NCBI GenBank assembly: GCA_011390135.1
Contig: JAABSZ010000001.1
Coordinates: forward strand, 15,031-79,030
Length of the DNA: 64,000 bases
Direction of reading: 5' to 3'
From: JAABSP01 sp011390135
Lineage (GTDB): Bacteria > Desulfobacterota > Desulfobacteria > Desulfobacterales > JAABSP01
In this document: positions 7,941 through 17,011 of the stretch, piece by piece
How the letters are laid out: each line of letters starts with the position of its first letter
Numbering within the stretch: the first letter of the stretch is position 1
Translations under genes and position numbers: made by a program
The notes under the pieces: generated by a model
What the model saw: only the letters and a program-made list of their open reading frames with translations
Databases searched by the model: none
What the model was told of the DNA's origin: nothing

Positions 7941-8987
7941 TCAATTTACCCTCAATGCCAATGAATCGGTATCAAACCCTTTGATTGAAATCGAAAGATC
8001 CTGCGGCGGTGTCCTTAGAATAAGATCGGCCAGAGTTTTGCTTTGTCCGGCAAAACGAACCAGATATCTCGCCTCTCCGCTGTTGAAGGATTTCAAATCC
8101 ACCTTTTTGACCCCAAAAAGCCTGCTCAGATGCTTCGTGAATTGTTGCACCGTATCATATGAACCTGTTTTTGCACTTAAGGAAATGGTTTTTCCGCTTG
8201 TCAGCTCCCGGCTCCACTTCTCACTGACCGATCCGATCAACTTCGAAGCAAGGACCTCGGCGGCCTGTTGATACGCCTGTTTCAAGGCGGCATCCTCATT
8301 CAGTCCGGCTCCGTTGGAAACCGCGCTTTCCGCTGCAATCACCTCTTGCGTGCTTCTCCGGATCGCCTTTGCATCCAATTTTGCAACAACCCCGTGAAAA
8401 CCCGTGTTTCCAACCACATTTCTGTTCGTGATCCTGCCTTCTGTTTTTACAATGACATCCGGTGGGGTTTCTGCATTCTCATCAACGACATAAAAGCCCT
8501 TTGCACTGAATATACGCTTGAGGGCAGGGATCGATTCGGAATGCTCCAGCCCCTGATCCTCTCCGCGGATCTCGACCACCGGATTGCCGACCGCATCCAG
8601 CAGTATCCCCAGGGCCGTCAGGTCATCTTTTACCGATTCACCGGAGACCATGACCAGAACCGTGACGCTCAAAATCTCCGGCTGCTCTCTCAGCTCAAGG
8701 ATCTTATACTCTTTTACATATCCTCTGGTTTTGCTCAACACGGAGCGATCGATGGAGACATAGTTTTGGGTAAAACTTTCCGCGGTGATGTAAGCGCCCA
8801 TCACTTTGGTAATGGCCGTGCTGAAGGCTTCCTGAAGGGCCCGTTCCTTTGCCTGAGGCGTATTTCCCTCATAGATCACGGCCTCTCCCATCACAGTGAC
8901 GGATTGATCCTTCTCCGCACAGAGCGCCTTTACAGGAATTGCCGCCATTACCGCCAGAAAAAAGATGATCAGAAGATTGGCTTTCAT
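7941..8987 (-). CDS. Secreted FlgT-like protein
   Basis: This is a 348-residue exported protein with a signal peptide ending near KALCA. Residues about 30-115 (VTVMGEAVIYEGNTPQAKERALQE...) resemble the N-terminal domain of the flagellar H-ring protein FlgT, where an alpha-helical segment follows the GxAxIxxG motif. The remainder has alternating beta and Ala-rich helices (EDAALKQAYQQAAEVLASKL), as in FlgT middle domains. Its ATG overlaps the stop of the upstream gene as ATGA, so the two are translationally coupled. With the FlgO-like genes downstream and the LPP20/FlgP-like gene upstream, it completes a FlgO-FlgP-FlgT-like set without flagellar genes. Confidence 0.65.
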   Translation of the reverse strand: MKANLLIIFFLAVMAAIPVKALCAEKDQSVTVMGEAVIYEGNTPQAKERALQEAFSTAITKVMGAYITAESFTQNYVSIDRSVLSKTRGYVKEYKILELREQPEILSVTVLVMVSGESVKDDLTALGILLDAVGNPVVEIRGEDQGLEHSESIPALKRIFSAKGFYVVDENAETPPDVIVKTEGRITNRNVVGNTGFHGVVAKLDAKAIRRSTQEVIAAESAVSNGAGLNEDAALKQAYQQAAEVLASKLIGSVSEKWSRELTSGKTISLSAKTGSYDTVQQFTKHLSRLFGVKKVDLKSFNSGEARYLVRFAGQSKTLADLILRTPPQDLSISIKGFDTDSLALRVN

Positions 8988-10660
8988 AGCATTGCATCCT
9001 CCAATAAATAGTTGTCAAACAGATCGTTCTTCTCCAGCCGGTCTCCTTTTTGCCGGTACCGGCCCGCGGTTTCAAAATCCCCTATCCTCTGGTAGATTTC
9101 CGCCAGCGCCCGAAACGCATCCATATAATAGGGGCCTTCCGCGGCCGATCGCTTCAACAGGATGACGGCCTGCTCCAGTTTTCCCGATGCCATGTAGCAG
9201 AGGCCCAGATAGTGACGGGCATTTCTGCCTGAGCCCTGATCCTTTGCGAGCCGCTCGAAGATCCCGATCGCCTTTTCCGTAATCCCCTTTTTCATGTAAG
9301 CCCGTCCCAGACCCAGCAGAGCCCTCCGGTTGCCGGGATCTGATGCCACTATCTGCCGGAAAAGATGCTCGGCGTCATCGTAACGGTTCAGGGCCAGCCA
9401 GGTCTGCCCCAGATTGTTTTGAACTCCGATCTTATCCGCTACAGAGGGCAGGGCAGCCCTGTAAGCTTCCGCGGCTTCTCCGTACCGGCCCAGCCTGAAC
9501 AGCGCATTGCCCGTCCAGAAGAAGAATGCCGAAGGATCTTCATCCCTTCGGGCCGATAAAAACGCCGACAGCGCCTGTTCGTACTTTTTCAGGCCGTAAA
9601 AGCTCTTTCCCCGGACAAGGGCGAGATCCGCCCCCTTTCCCCCCAGCGCCTCTGCCTTATCCGTTTCCAGAAGCGCTTCTTCGAAAAACCCCAGAGAGAG
9701 GTATTCTTCGCCCAACAGCCGATGATCCATCTCTGTGACCGCATTCCTCAGCCGAAAATGCATCAGCTCTTTGCGGCCTTCATCGATGAGCCAGAGATCT
9801 TCCCCCCCGAATGCAAAGCGCTTGGGTGTTTTGAAAAGGCTTTCGTAGAGGGGGAAACGGCCCTTCAGCTCCAGATCGGTTGAAAGATAGAAGAGATGCC
9901 TGCCCAGTGCATCCGTAAGATAAAGGTAGCCTTCGGGCCCCATGTTCATGTCTGCAATCTTGATATAGGTTTTGTCAGCCGTTTTCAAAAGAGGCCCTTT
10001 TGAAATGATCTTCCCTCCCCTGATTTTGATCAGATCCACACGATTTTCATCCAGACAGATCGTGGTTTCCGGCCCCATGGAGAGGCAATCTGCAATGTCT
10101 CCCCCGTAACTCTTTCCAATATCCCTCACAAAGACGGTATTGTCTGCCATAGAGAAGATCAGCAGCTTTTTTTGCCCGCTGTCCCAGACGGCCGTTTGAC
10201 CATCCGGCATTTTCGATATGGAGACGAGCCGGTCCAGGGCAAGATGGGTATTGCCGAAAACTCTTACGATCGGGCCGGCCGGTTGGGTGACGATAATTTC
10301 ATGCCGATATGGATAGGCGATCCACAACCGTCCTTCTTTATCTGCTTCGATGGATGCCGGACCAATTAAACGCTCTTTTTCCCGGAGCCTGATGGGAACA
10401 GGCGCGAAGGATTTTCTCTCCGCCTGTAGATGCCAGAGATCCGAAGAGGATGGGTCGATGATGAAGATTCTTTGATCCGGCAGAACCGCAAGATCCGTAT
10501 CGACGCCGAACCCTTCCATGTCGAAGGCTTCTATCCATTCCAGATAGAGGGTGCCGGCCTCCGATGCCGGGACCCGGGGAACAGTTCCCGCAGCAATGAC
10601 AAAGCATACGGCTGTGACAAGATATAAAATGACAGGATCTGTTTTTCGACGAGGTGACAT
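8984..10660 (-). CDS. Secreted beta-propeller (NHL-like) and TPR protein
   Basis: This 558-residue protein has an N-terminal signal or anchor (ILYLVTAVCFVIAAGTVP). Residues about 45-320 contain repeats such as DLAVLPDQRIFIIDPSSSDL and MNMGPEGYLYLTDALGRHL, typical of an NHL-like propeller. Residues about 325-540 are TPR repeats (EYLSLGFFEEALLETDKAEA, ALFRLGRYGEAAEAYRAALP, LGLCYMASGKLEQAVILLKR). It is likely a periplasmic scaffold. The start has GGAG nine bases upstream. It follows the LPP20-like gene after a strong hairpin and is coupled to the FlgT-like gene. Confidence 0.72.
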   Translation of the reverse strand: MSPRRKTDPVILYLVTAVCFVIAAGTVPRVPASEAGTLYLEWIEAFDMEGFGVDTDLAVLPDQRIFIIDPSSSDLWHLQAERKSFAPVPIRLREKERLIGPASIEADKEGRLWIAYPYRHEIIVTQPAGPIVRVFGNTHLALDRLVSISKMPDGQTAVWDSGQKKLLIFSMADNTVFVRDIGKSYGGDIADCLSMGPETTICLDENRVDLIKIRGGKIISKGPLLKTADKTYIKIADMNMGPEGYLYLTDALGRHLFYLSTDLELKGRFPLYESLFKTPKRFAFGGEDLWLIDEGRKELMHFRLRNAVTEMDHRLLGEEYLSLGFFEEALLETDKAEALGGKGADLALVRGKSFYGLKKYEQALSAFLSARRDEDPSAFFFWTGNALFRLGRYGEAAEAYRAALPSVADKIGVQNNLGQTWLALNRYDDAEHLFRQIVASDPGNRRALLGLGRAYMKKGITEKAIGIFERLAKDQGSGRNARHYLGLCYMASGKLEQAVILLKRSAAEGPYYMDAFRALAEIYQRIGDFETAGRYRQKGDRLEKNDLFDNYLLEDAML

Positions 10661-10719
10661 GCAAAATTCTCCGGAACCGGGGTTGTTCGATGCGAATCAT
10701 GAAAGTACAGACAGGCGGG

Positions 10720-10748
10720 GGGGCTTTTGAAAAGGATTCAAAAGCCCC
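10720..10748. terminator. 12-bp perfect hairpin after the LPP20-like gene, no U tract
   Basis: GGGGCTTTTGAA (10720-10731) pairs perfectly with TTCAAAAGCCCC (10737-10748) around a 5-base loop. It sits 8 bp past the stop of the minus-strand gene at 10756 and 60 bp before the next start. No T-run follows on either strand. It could be a partial terminator or an mRNA 3'-end stabiliser that makes the first gene more abundant than the rest. Confidence 0.5.
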
Positions 10749-10755
10749 TGCCGGC

Positions 10756-11781
10756 TCAGTCGATCACAATTACAACCCGGGTCTCCTTTAAAAATCCGGT
10801 CTGATGATCCGCCTGCAGAATATCTTCGCCGTCTTCCTCTTTCAATACCAGGTCAACCCTGTTTTCTCCATCGACATCGGCTGCCTTTATCAGAAGCGGA
10901 TTCTCCCCGATTCGGGACAGCTTTCGTGCCTGGCCTACATCTTTTCTGTAGGCGCAGAGACCGTCGGATACCGCGGCATTGGGATCTGCGACACCGAGGC
11001 TGTAGATGATTTTTCCGCCGGCAGTTTTAATGGTCGGATATATTGCGGCAGAGACTTTCAGGCCTTTTGCATCGATGACAAGGCCCGTAAACAGGATTTC
11101 GGTTTCCGGGGCAGCCTCCGAAGCTCCGGCCGGCTTCTCTTCTCCGGAATCTTCTGTTGTCAGACTTCTATCTGCATCCCGGCCCTCTGCCCTTTGCTTC
11201 ATCTTCTGCCCGGCTTGGGGGCGGGTCACTCTGGTGACAATGCCGATTTTATTTACTTTACTCATTTCAAAGGGCAAAAGGGCGGCGCTGATCCCGTTCT
11301 CTCCATGAATCGGCATGCTCATCTTGATCTGATAGCTGCCGTCTGCTGCCTGGCGAAGTTCCTCGACCACCGCATTTTTGACCAACCCGGAGACCCGGGT
11401 GTTGACCACATGGTTTTCGTTGATGAAGTTGCGCGTGGTGGACTGCGAATCGACGCGCACCTCTTTTATGGTTTCCAGAAGGCGGGCCATTGCGGTATCG
11501 ATAGCGGCCCGTTTCGCCCGGACCCGGGCCTGTGCGGGGCTTACCGCGTTCTGAGGCGGCACCCCGTCACCCACAGCATAAACGACATTGTTTTCCCAGT
11601 CGATATAGCCGATCATTTCATCTTCCAGACTGCTGACCTCCTGGACCACCTGATCACCGCTTTCCATTTCGATTTTCAGCGGTTTCGGATCCTGGGCAAA
11701 AGCAGTTGTGCTGAAGACCATGCCGACAATGGCAGCCATAGCCAAAACGATTCCCGTTCTTTCAGATTTTGCTGTTTTCAT
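10756..11781 (-). CDS. Secreted LPP20/FlgP-like protein
   Basis: The chosen start, MKTAKSERTG at 11781, follows AAAAGGAGGAAC. An upstream extension of 58 codons lacks such a site and would bury the signal peptide. The 341-residue product has a signal peptide ending TTAFAQ. Its region from about 70 to 190 (AQARVRAKRAAIDTAMARLLETI, then VSGLVKNAVVEEL, YQIKMSMP) matches the LPP20/FlgP family, which in Vibrio and Campylobacter contributes to the outer-membrane flagellar ring. A charged 50-residue linker and a beta-rich tail ending in VVIVID follow. It is the first gene of minus array A, divergent from the VWA array. Confidence 0.68.
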   Translation of the reverse strand: MKTAKSERTGIVLAMAAIVGMVFSTTAFAQDPKPLKIEMESGDQVVQEVSSLEDEMIGYIDWENNVVYAVGDGVPPQNAVSPAQARVRAKRAAIDTAMARLLETIKEVRVDSQSTTRNFINENHVVNTRVSGLVKNAVVEELRQAADGSYQIKMSMPIHGENGISAALLPFEMSKVNKIGIVTRVTRPQAGQKMKQRAEGRDADRSLTTEDSGEEKPAGASEAAPETEILFTGLVIDAKGLKVSAAIYPTIKTAGGKIIYSLGVADPNAAVSDGLCAYRKDVGQARKLSRIGENPLLIKAADVDGENRVDLVLKEEDGEDILQADHQTGFLKETRVVIVID

Positions 11782-12204
11782 GAATGTTCCTCCTTTTCCG
11801 GTTTGGCGTTCATTTTTTCTCCCCTCCATACCACGGCCGGTGCAGAACTTCAAGGGCGATAATGACCGCGGAAGCGGACTGACGATTTTTCTTTGTCCCC
11901 GTTCATACTCTATTCGAATTACATACAAATATGATTTGACATCCCATCCTTTCAATGGTAAGAGATTTTCTAATAAGAAAAATGAGAAACTGATAAATAT
12001 CTAAACCCGAGTTTTTTTAAGATGATTTCCGATAAATATGAGCATGAGGAGATGTTGGACATGAAATCAAGGGCCGCATTGTTTTTGGCTATTTTTGCTT
12101 GTCATTTATAGTTTTCGATAAGACAGGAGCCTCAGCAGATTTGGTAGGAAATTTCATAAGGCATAAGGTTGATCAACATCCAAACAAAGGAAAAAGGAGC
12201 TGTC
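11782..12204. other. Divergent promoter region between arrays A and B
   Basis: This 423-bp AT-rich spacer separates the start of minus array A from plus array B and should hold both promoters. A plus-strand TTGACA (11936) with weak -10 TAAGAG (11959) is one candidate. A tiny ORF with a lipobox-like end sits at 12052-12111. No clear operator is visible. Confidence 0.4.
12052..12111 (+). CDS. Tiny ORF, truncated lipoprotein signal or leader peptide
   Basis: The ORF has an AGGAG just upstream of its ATG at 12052 (second in-frame ATG 12061). It encodes only a basic, hydrophobic stretch ending LFLAIFACHL before a TAG at 12109. The sequence looks like a lipoprotein signal peptide with a lipobox Cys and then nothing. 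It could be the stump of a lost lipoprotein or a short leader peptide for array B. It may not be expressed. Confidence 0.25.
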   Translation: MLDMKSRAALFLAIFACHL

Positions 12205-14259
12205 ATGATCAAAAAATGTTGTGCGATTCTTGTTTTTCTATTTATCCTTTTGAGCATCAGCCTGACGGCCTTTGCAGAAGACAGAAAGCCGGTGGTCATT
12301 CCCGGAAAGACCTTTCTTCCCCTGAAGGTTCTCACCCGTCCCTTTGCCAATATCTATCAGAATCCGGATGAGAGCAGCGCTATCATCAAGGAGAATGTTA
12401 AGGTCTTCCAGTCCTTTTTTGTCTATACCCGCCCCGATGTCAGTATTTCCGAGATCGCGGCCGAAGGATGGTATGAAGTCGGAGAGAACAACCGCGGCGC
12501 GGTGATCGGCTGGATGAAGGCCGATGATGTCATGGAATGGAAGCAGACCATGTGCCTGGCCTACGAACACCCCTCCGGAAGAAAGCCGGTGCTGATGTTC
12601 GAAGATCTTTCCGCACTTAGAGACCTGGTGAAGATGCCGGGCGAGGATCGGATCAGCAAGGCCAATACCTACTATGACCAGATCAAGTCGGGCAAAATTC
12701 CCTCAGACTTTCCCGTCATCTCCATGGAGCCCGAGGATGCCATAGATATCAGGGATAAATTCTATCTGCTTCCGATCCTCGAACATGCAGCCATTGAAAT
12801 CGAAGGCCGGGAGGGCAGACTGCTGAAAATGGCCGCTGCCACCCAAAGCGGCATCGGCGGACAGACATTGAAAGAGAATCCGGAAGCTTTCACTCCCGAA
12901 AAGGATACGTCCGGGGACGCCTCCAACCCCGAAGCGGAGATGTTCAAAAAGCTGAATATGGACATAGTCTATGTGGTTGATATGACCGGCAGCATGGACC
13001 CCTATATCAAGGCTACACTGGATGCCATCAAAAACATCTCTTTGAAGGTGTCGAAGGATGCCGAGATCGCAGAGAGCGTCCGTTTCGGACTGTGGGGCTA
13101 TCGGGACTCCATGGACATTCCGGGGATCGAGTTCACGACGAAGAATTTCACGCCCGAAATGCAGAAAGTGACGGATTTCGAAAAGACCCTGGCGGGGGTG
13201 GAAGTCGCCAAGGTCGGCAGCAAGGACTATGAAGAGGATGTCTTTGCGGGGATGGACAAGGCCATGCAGGAGACCGAGTGGACCGAAAACGCCCTGAAGA
13301 TGATCATCCTGTTGGGAGATGCGCCTTCCCACGCCCCCGGCCACAAATGGAACCACTCCGGGCAGAGTGCGGAAACCCTGCGGACATTTGCCGACGACAA
13401 CAAATACAACATCTTCGCCTTTCATATCAAGGACCCCCGGGCAAAAGACTACTGGGATGCGGCCGAAAGGCAGTTCAGAACCCTTTCTTTGAACAGGGGC
13501 GTGGATGAAGCGACCTACTGGTCAGTTCTCTCCAATGATATGGATGCCTTTGGAAAGGCTTCCAAAGAGATCGCAGATTCCTTTGTCACGCTTTTGAAGG
13601 ATGTCAAAGTCGGCAAGGTGACCTATGACGAGATCAAGGATACGGCCGATTTGGGCACAGCCGGGCCGGAGCCTCAAAAGGCGGAAGCGGCCGGTGATGC
13701 CGGGGAAAAGGCGAAAAAACTGGGGTATGCGGCCCTGGTGGACTGGATCGGAAAGGAGAAAAACACCCCTGCGCCGGCCGATATCATTGCATGGGTCACG
13801 GACAAGGATCTCATCGATCCGGCCATCCCCTCCATGGATGTCCGGGTGTTGATCAACAAAAAACAGATCGACTCCCTCCGGACGATCCTCCAGGAGGTGA
13901 TGACCGCGGGCCGGCGGGGACTCATCGGCGGCGAGAAGTTCTTTGACGCGCTACAGGCCATTCCCTCGGCAGCGGCCCGGGGCGGAGAGCAGATCCGCAG
14001 CGCCGCATCCCTGGCCGAAACGGGCCTGCTTCCCGAATTCATGACCGATCTGCCCTACCGTAGCCAGGTCATGACCATGAGCAACGAACTCTGGGGCAGT
14101 TGGTCCATGGATCAGCAGGAGGAGTTTTTAAACCATGTGGATGCAAAGATCAAATTGTACGTCGCGATCCACAATGAACCCGATGGCTGGATTGCTCTTC
14201 ATCCGGGAGATGATCCGGATGAGCATGTCTATCCGCTGAGCCTGACCGCGCTGCCGTAA
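12205..14259 (+). CDS. Secreted von Willebrand A domain protein
   Basis: This 684-residue protein starts at MIKKCCAILV, 5 bp after AAAAAGGAGC. The signal peptide ends near TAFAED. Residues about 35-110 look SH3-like (PFANIYQNPDESSAII, WYEVGENNRGAVIGWMKADD). A VWA domain begins near residue 252; its MIDAS motif is DMTGS (Asp259-Ser263), in VVDMTGSMDPYIKATLDAI. This wording is close to the C-terminal VWA domain of the T6SS kinase PpkA (family knowledge). About 200 residues of helix follow. It is the first gene of array B. It should act in the periplasm, perhaps as a metal-dependent adhesion module presenting a signal to the downstream ABC complex. Confidence 0.8.
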   Translation: MIKKCCAILVFLFILLSISLTAFAEDRKPVVIPGKTFLPLKVLTRPFANIYQNPDESSAIIKENVKVFQSFFVYTRPDVSISEIAAEGWYEVGENNRGAVIGWMKADDVMEWKQTMCLAYEHPSGRKPVLMFEDLSALRDLVKMPGEDRISKANTYYDQIKSGKIPSDFPVISMEPEDAIDIRDKFYLLPILEHAAIEIEGREGRLLKMAAATQSGIGGQTLKENPEAFTPEKDTSGDASNPEAEMFKKLNMDIVYVVDMTGSMDPYIKATLDAIKNISLKVSKDAEIAESVRFGLWGYRDSMDIPGIEFTTKNFTPEMQKVTDFEKTLAGVEVAKVGSKDYEEDVFAGMDKAMQETEWTENALKMIILLGDAPSHAPGHKWNHSGQSAETLRTFADDNKYNIFAFHIKDPRAKDYWDAAERQFRTLSLNRGVDEATYWSVLSNDMDAFGKASKEIADSFVTLLKDVKVGKVTYDEIKDTADLGTAGPEPQKAEAAGDAGEKAKKLGYAALVDWIGKEKNTPAPADIIAWVTDKDLIDPAIPSMDVRVLINKKQIDSLRTILQEVMTAGRRGLIGGEKFFDALQAIPSAAARGGEQIRSAASLAETGLLPEFMTDLPYRSQVMTMSNELWGSWSMDQQEEFLNHVDAKIKLYVAIHNEPDGWIALHPGDDPDEHVYPLSLTALP

Positions 14260-14340
14260 ATCGGTCTTTGCAGGGCGGCATTGGGCTGTCCTGCACAATG
14301 CCGGTCTGTCTTCATCCATTCAAACAGAGAGTTTCCTGCA

Positions 14341-15084
14341 ATGGCAGTCGAGAATGCTTTTTCCCTTCGAAACGTGGTAAAGGAAAGAGAGAAGGGCGGC
14401 AATCGCTTCGAGCTGATCGTCGAAGAGTTTGAAATCGGTGCAGGGGAGTTCGCGGCCATCATCGGGGCCAGCGGATGCGGGAAGAGTACCCTGCTGGACA
14501 TGCTCGGCCTGGCCCTGAACCCGACCCGCGCGGATACCTTCACCATCCGGATTCCGGGCCGGAATATCGAATATGAGATCATGGGCCGGAGCGAACCCCG
14601 TCTGGCCGATATCCGGAAGAAGCATATCGGCTATGTGCTGCAGACCGGGGGGCTGCTTCCCTTTCTGACGGTTCGGGAGAACATCTTTCTGCCCTGTGCC
14701 GTCAACGGCATGGCCGGTATGGAAGATCATGTGGACGCGCTGGTGAAGCGGCTGAAGATCGACGATCAGATGCCCAAAAAGCCCCAGTATCTTTCCGGAG
14801 GGCAGCGCCAGCGGGCCGCGATCGCCCGGGCCCTCTCCCACCGGCCGCCCATCGTTCTCGCGGACGAACCCACGGCCGCGGTGGACAAGCCGACGGCCCA
14901 GGAGATCATCGACAATTTCAAGTCCCTGACCCGCGAGATGGGCGTCACCGTCCTGATGGTCACCCATGATCTGCAGCTCGTGGAAGGGACTGCGGACCGG
15001 ATGTTCACCTTTGCGGTGGACAAAAAGAGCGATCAATTCACGCGCTCCGTATGTTTCGAGAAAAGGGGCGGAGGAGAGGAATGA
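14341..15084 (+). CDS. ABC transporter ATPase, LolD/MacB/TagT type
   Basis: This is a 247-residue nucleotide-binding subunit. It has Walker A GASGCGKST, a Q-loop in IGYVLQTGGLLPFL, signature LSGGQRQR, Walker B IVLADEPTAAVD and a switch His in MVTHD. The start MAVENAF was taken because the domain begins there, though the ribosome site (GAGAG) is weak. Its stop overlaps the permease start as ATGA, indicating coupled expression. This subclass pairs with FtsX-type permeases and usually drives mechanotransmission across the envelope rather than import. With the SUMF1-like protein two genes on, it resembles TagT. Confidence 0.9.
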   Translation: MAVENAFSLRNVVKEREKGGNRFELIVEEFEIGAGEFAAIIGASGCGKSTLLDMLGLALNPTRADTFTIRIPGRNIEYEIMGRSEPRLADIRKKHIGYVLQTGGLLPFLTVRENIFLPCAVNGMAGMEDHVDALVKRLKIDDQMPKKPQYLSGGQRQRAAIARALSHRPPIVLADEPTAAVDKPTAQEIIDNFKSLTREMGVTVLMVTHDLQLVEGTADRMFTFAVDKKSDQFTRSVCFEKRGGGEE

Positions 15085-16970
15085 ATATGCGCCGTTCTTC
15101 GGGCAGTACCATCGGCGGGATCGTCTTCAAACTCTCGCTGAAGGATCTGAAACACGAGTGGATTCTGACCCTGTGTCTGATCATGGCCATCTCGGCCGTG
15201 CTGTCGCCGCTGCTGCTCCTCTTCGGCCTCAAGTTCGGCATCATTGCATGGGCCCGGGATTACCTGACCCAGGACCCCCGGTACCGGGAGATCCGGCCAC
15301 TGACCAGTAAATCCTTCGCGCCCGAATGGTTCGAGGAGATGGAACAACGGGAGGATGTGGCCTTTATCGTTCCCATGACCCGGCAGATCTCCGCGACCGT
15401 GAAGGCGAACGTCAAGGGAAAGACCGGGAGCGAGCAGTTCAATGTCATTCCGACCCGTCCCGGTGATCCGCTCCTTCTGGAAAACGGCGCAGCCGTTCCA
15501 GAACCGGGAGAGTGTGTGCTGACAAAGTTTGCAGCCGAAGCCTTGGGGGCAGCCGTCGGTGATGTGATCGAGGCCAGTGCCGGCCGGATCGTCGGAAGCC
15601 GCTATGAGTACGGAACCCTGGAGATGCGGGTGGCCGGGATTCTGTCGCTGCGGGCCAGCGAGCTGAAGTCGGTCTATGTGCAGCTCGACATCCTCGAAGC
15701 CATCGAGCAGTACAAGGACGGACAGGCCGTGCCTGAGCTGGGCTGGTCCGGATCGACGCCCAAAGCCTATCCCCTGTATGACGGTTTGATCATCGCGATG
15801 CGGGCCCCGTTGAGCAAGGTGGAGGAGTACAGCCTCTTCAACCGGACCGGATTTACAAAGATCGAGACCCTGGACAACGCCGAGCTGAAGGCCAGGGCCG
15901 GCTTTACCGTCTCATCGGAGATGACGGTCTATCGCCTCTATACCCAGACCAAACCGGCAGGAGAGGAGAGCATCCGAAATGTGGAGAACCGGTTGAGGGG
16001 GGAGAATGCGGTCATTTTCCCCTGGATCGCCCCCATCGGAGCCGAGCTGACCGACGGGGCCGGAAACCGGATCTCGGAAATTTTTCTGCAGGGCCTTTCG
16101 ACCGCGGGCAAAAGGCCTCATGCCGTCGGCCTTTCCCCCGCGCCCGACTGGAAAGGGGCCGATGCATCCGACGGAATGCCCCTGGCGGTGATGCTGCCCG
16201 AGGGAATCGACGTTCCTGATGAAGAGGTCTTCATTCGGGTGGCCGGCGAGGAGAATCTTTTGACCTTCCCGGTATCCATCCTGCCGCAGCGGACCGACGC
16301 GGAGATCGCCTTCGTTCCAGAGCGGCTCGCGGGGATTTTGCGACTCTTCGGAACCCGAAACATCCGGTATGATGAAACCATAGGGGAATTCGTCCTCTTT
16401 CGGAAGGGGTATGCCGGCTTTCGCCTCTATGCCCGAAGCATCTTCGACGTGGACCCGCTGCGCAGATTTTTCGACGCACAGGCCCTGCCGGTGCATACGG
16501 AGATCAACGAGATCCGGAAGGTCATCGAGCTGGACCGGGGGATGACGCTGATCTTCTGGCTGCTGGCCCTGGTGGGGATCGCGGGAAGTGTGGCCTCCCT
16601 GGTGGCAAGCCTCTACGCTTCAGTGGAGCGGAAGAAGCGGGAGATGAGCGTGCTGCGGCTGATCGGTCTGTCGGGGCCCAAGCTCTTCCGGTTTCCCATC
16701 TATCAGGGAATGCTGATCGGAACCGGGGGCTTTCTGGCGTCGCTGGTTCTTTTTTCTATCTTCTCCAGGATGATCAACAGTTGGTTCCGGCCCTATGTGG
16801 ACAAGCTGCTCGGTTTTCCCATGGAGGCCGGGGTCAACTTCTGCCGGCTGCCGCTGCTCCATATGAGCATAGCGCTTATGGGAACAATTGCCATCTCGGC
16901 GCTGGCTGCGATGATCGCGGCCATGCGGGTGACGAGAATCGAGCCGGCCGAAGCCCTGAGAGATGAGTGA
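15081..16970 (+). CDS. FtsX/MacB-type ABC permease (TagS-like)
   Basis: This is a 629-residue permease. One N-terminal membrane helix (LTLCLIMAISAVLSPLLLLF) is followed by a periplasmic region of about 450 residues and three C-terminal helices around LIFWLLALVGIAGSVASLVA, GMLIGTGGFLASLVLF and IALMGTIAISALAAM. The cytoplasmic KKREMSVLRLIGLS motif after the second helix and the terminal RIEPAEALRDE are hallmarks of FtsX-like permeases. The start ATG at 15081 overlaps the ATPase stop and follows GGAGAGGA. The periplasmic region is larger than in LolC/E, consistent with binding partner proteins such as the SUMF1-like product downstream. Confidence 0.88.
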   Translation: MNMRRSSGSTIGGIVFKLSLKDLKHEWILTLCLIMAISAVLSPLLLLFGLKFGIIAWARDYLTQDPRYREIRPLTSKSFAPEWFEEMEQREDVAFIVPMTRQISATVKANVKGKTGSEQFNVIPTRPGDPLLLENGAAVPEPGECVLTKFAAEALGAAVGDVIEASAGRIVGSRYEYGTLEMRVAGILSLRASELKSVYVQLDILEAIEQYKDGQAVPELGWSGSTPKAYPLYDGLIIAMRAPLSKVEEYSLFNRTGFTKIETLDNAELKARAGFTVSSEMTVYRLYTQTKPAGEESIRNVENRLRGENAVIFPWIAPIGAELTDGAGNRISEIFLQGLSTAGKRPHAVGLSPAPDWKGADASDGMPLAVMLPEGIDVPDEEVFIRVAGEENLLTFPVSILPQRTDAEIAFVPERLAGILRLFGTRNIRYDETIGEFVLFRKGYAGFRLYARSIFDVDPLRRFFDAQALPVHTEINEIRKVIELDRGMTLIFWLLALVGIAGSVASLVASLYASVERKKREMSVLRLIGLSGPKLFRFPIYQGMLIGTGGFLASLVLFSIFSRMINSWFRPYVDKLLGFPMEAGVNFCRLPLLHMSIALMGTIAISALAAMIAAMRVTRIEPAEALRDE

Positions 16971-17011
16971 GGCATTTGGTTGAAATATTCGGATCTGCGA
17001 GGAAAAACAAC

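Noticed and set aside
4270..11781. Curli export or flagellar operon
   Set aside because: The CsgG/FlgO-like, FlgT-like and FlgP-like genes have no curlin, CsgE/F or flagellar structural neighbours.
10804..11862. Plus-strand 352-codon frame
   Set aside because: It is antisense to the LPP20/FlgP-like gene, which has a good ribosome site and signal peptide.
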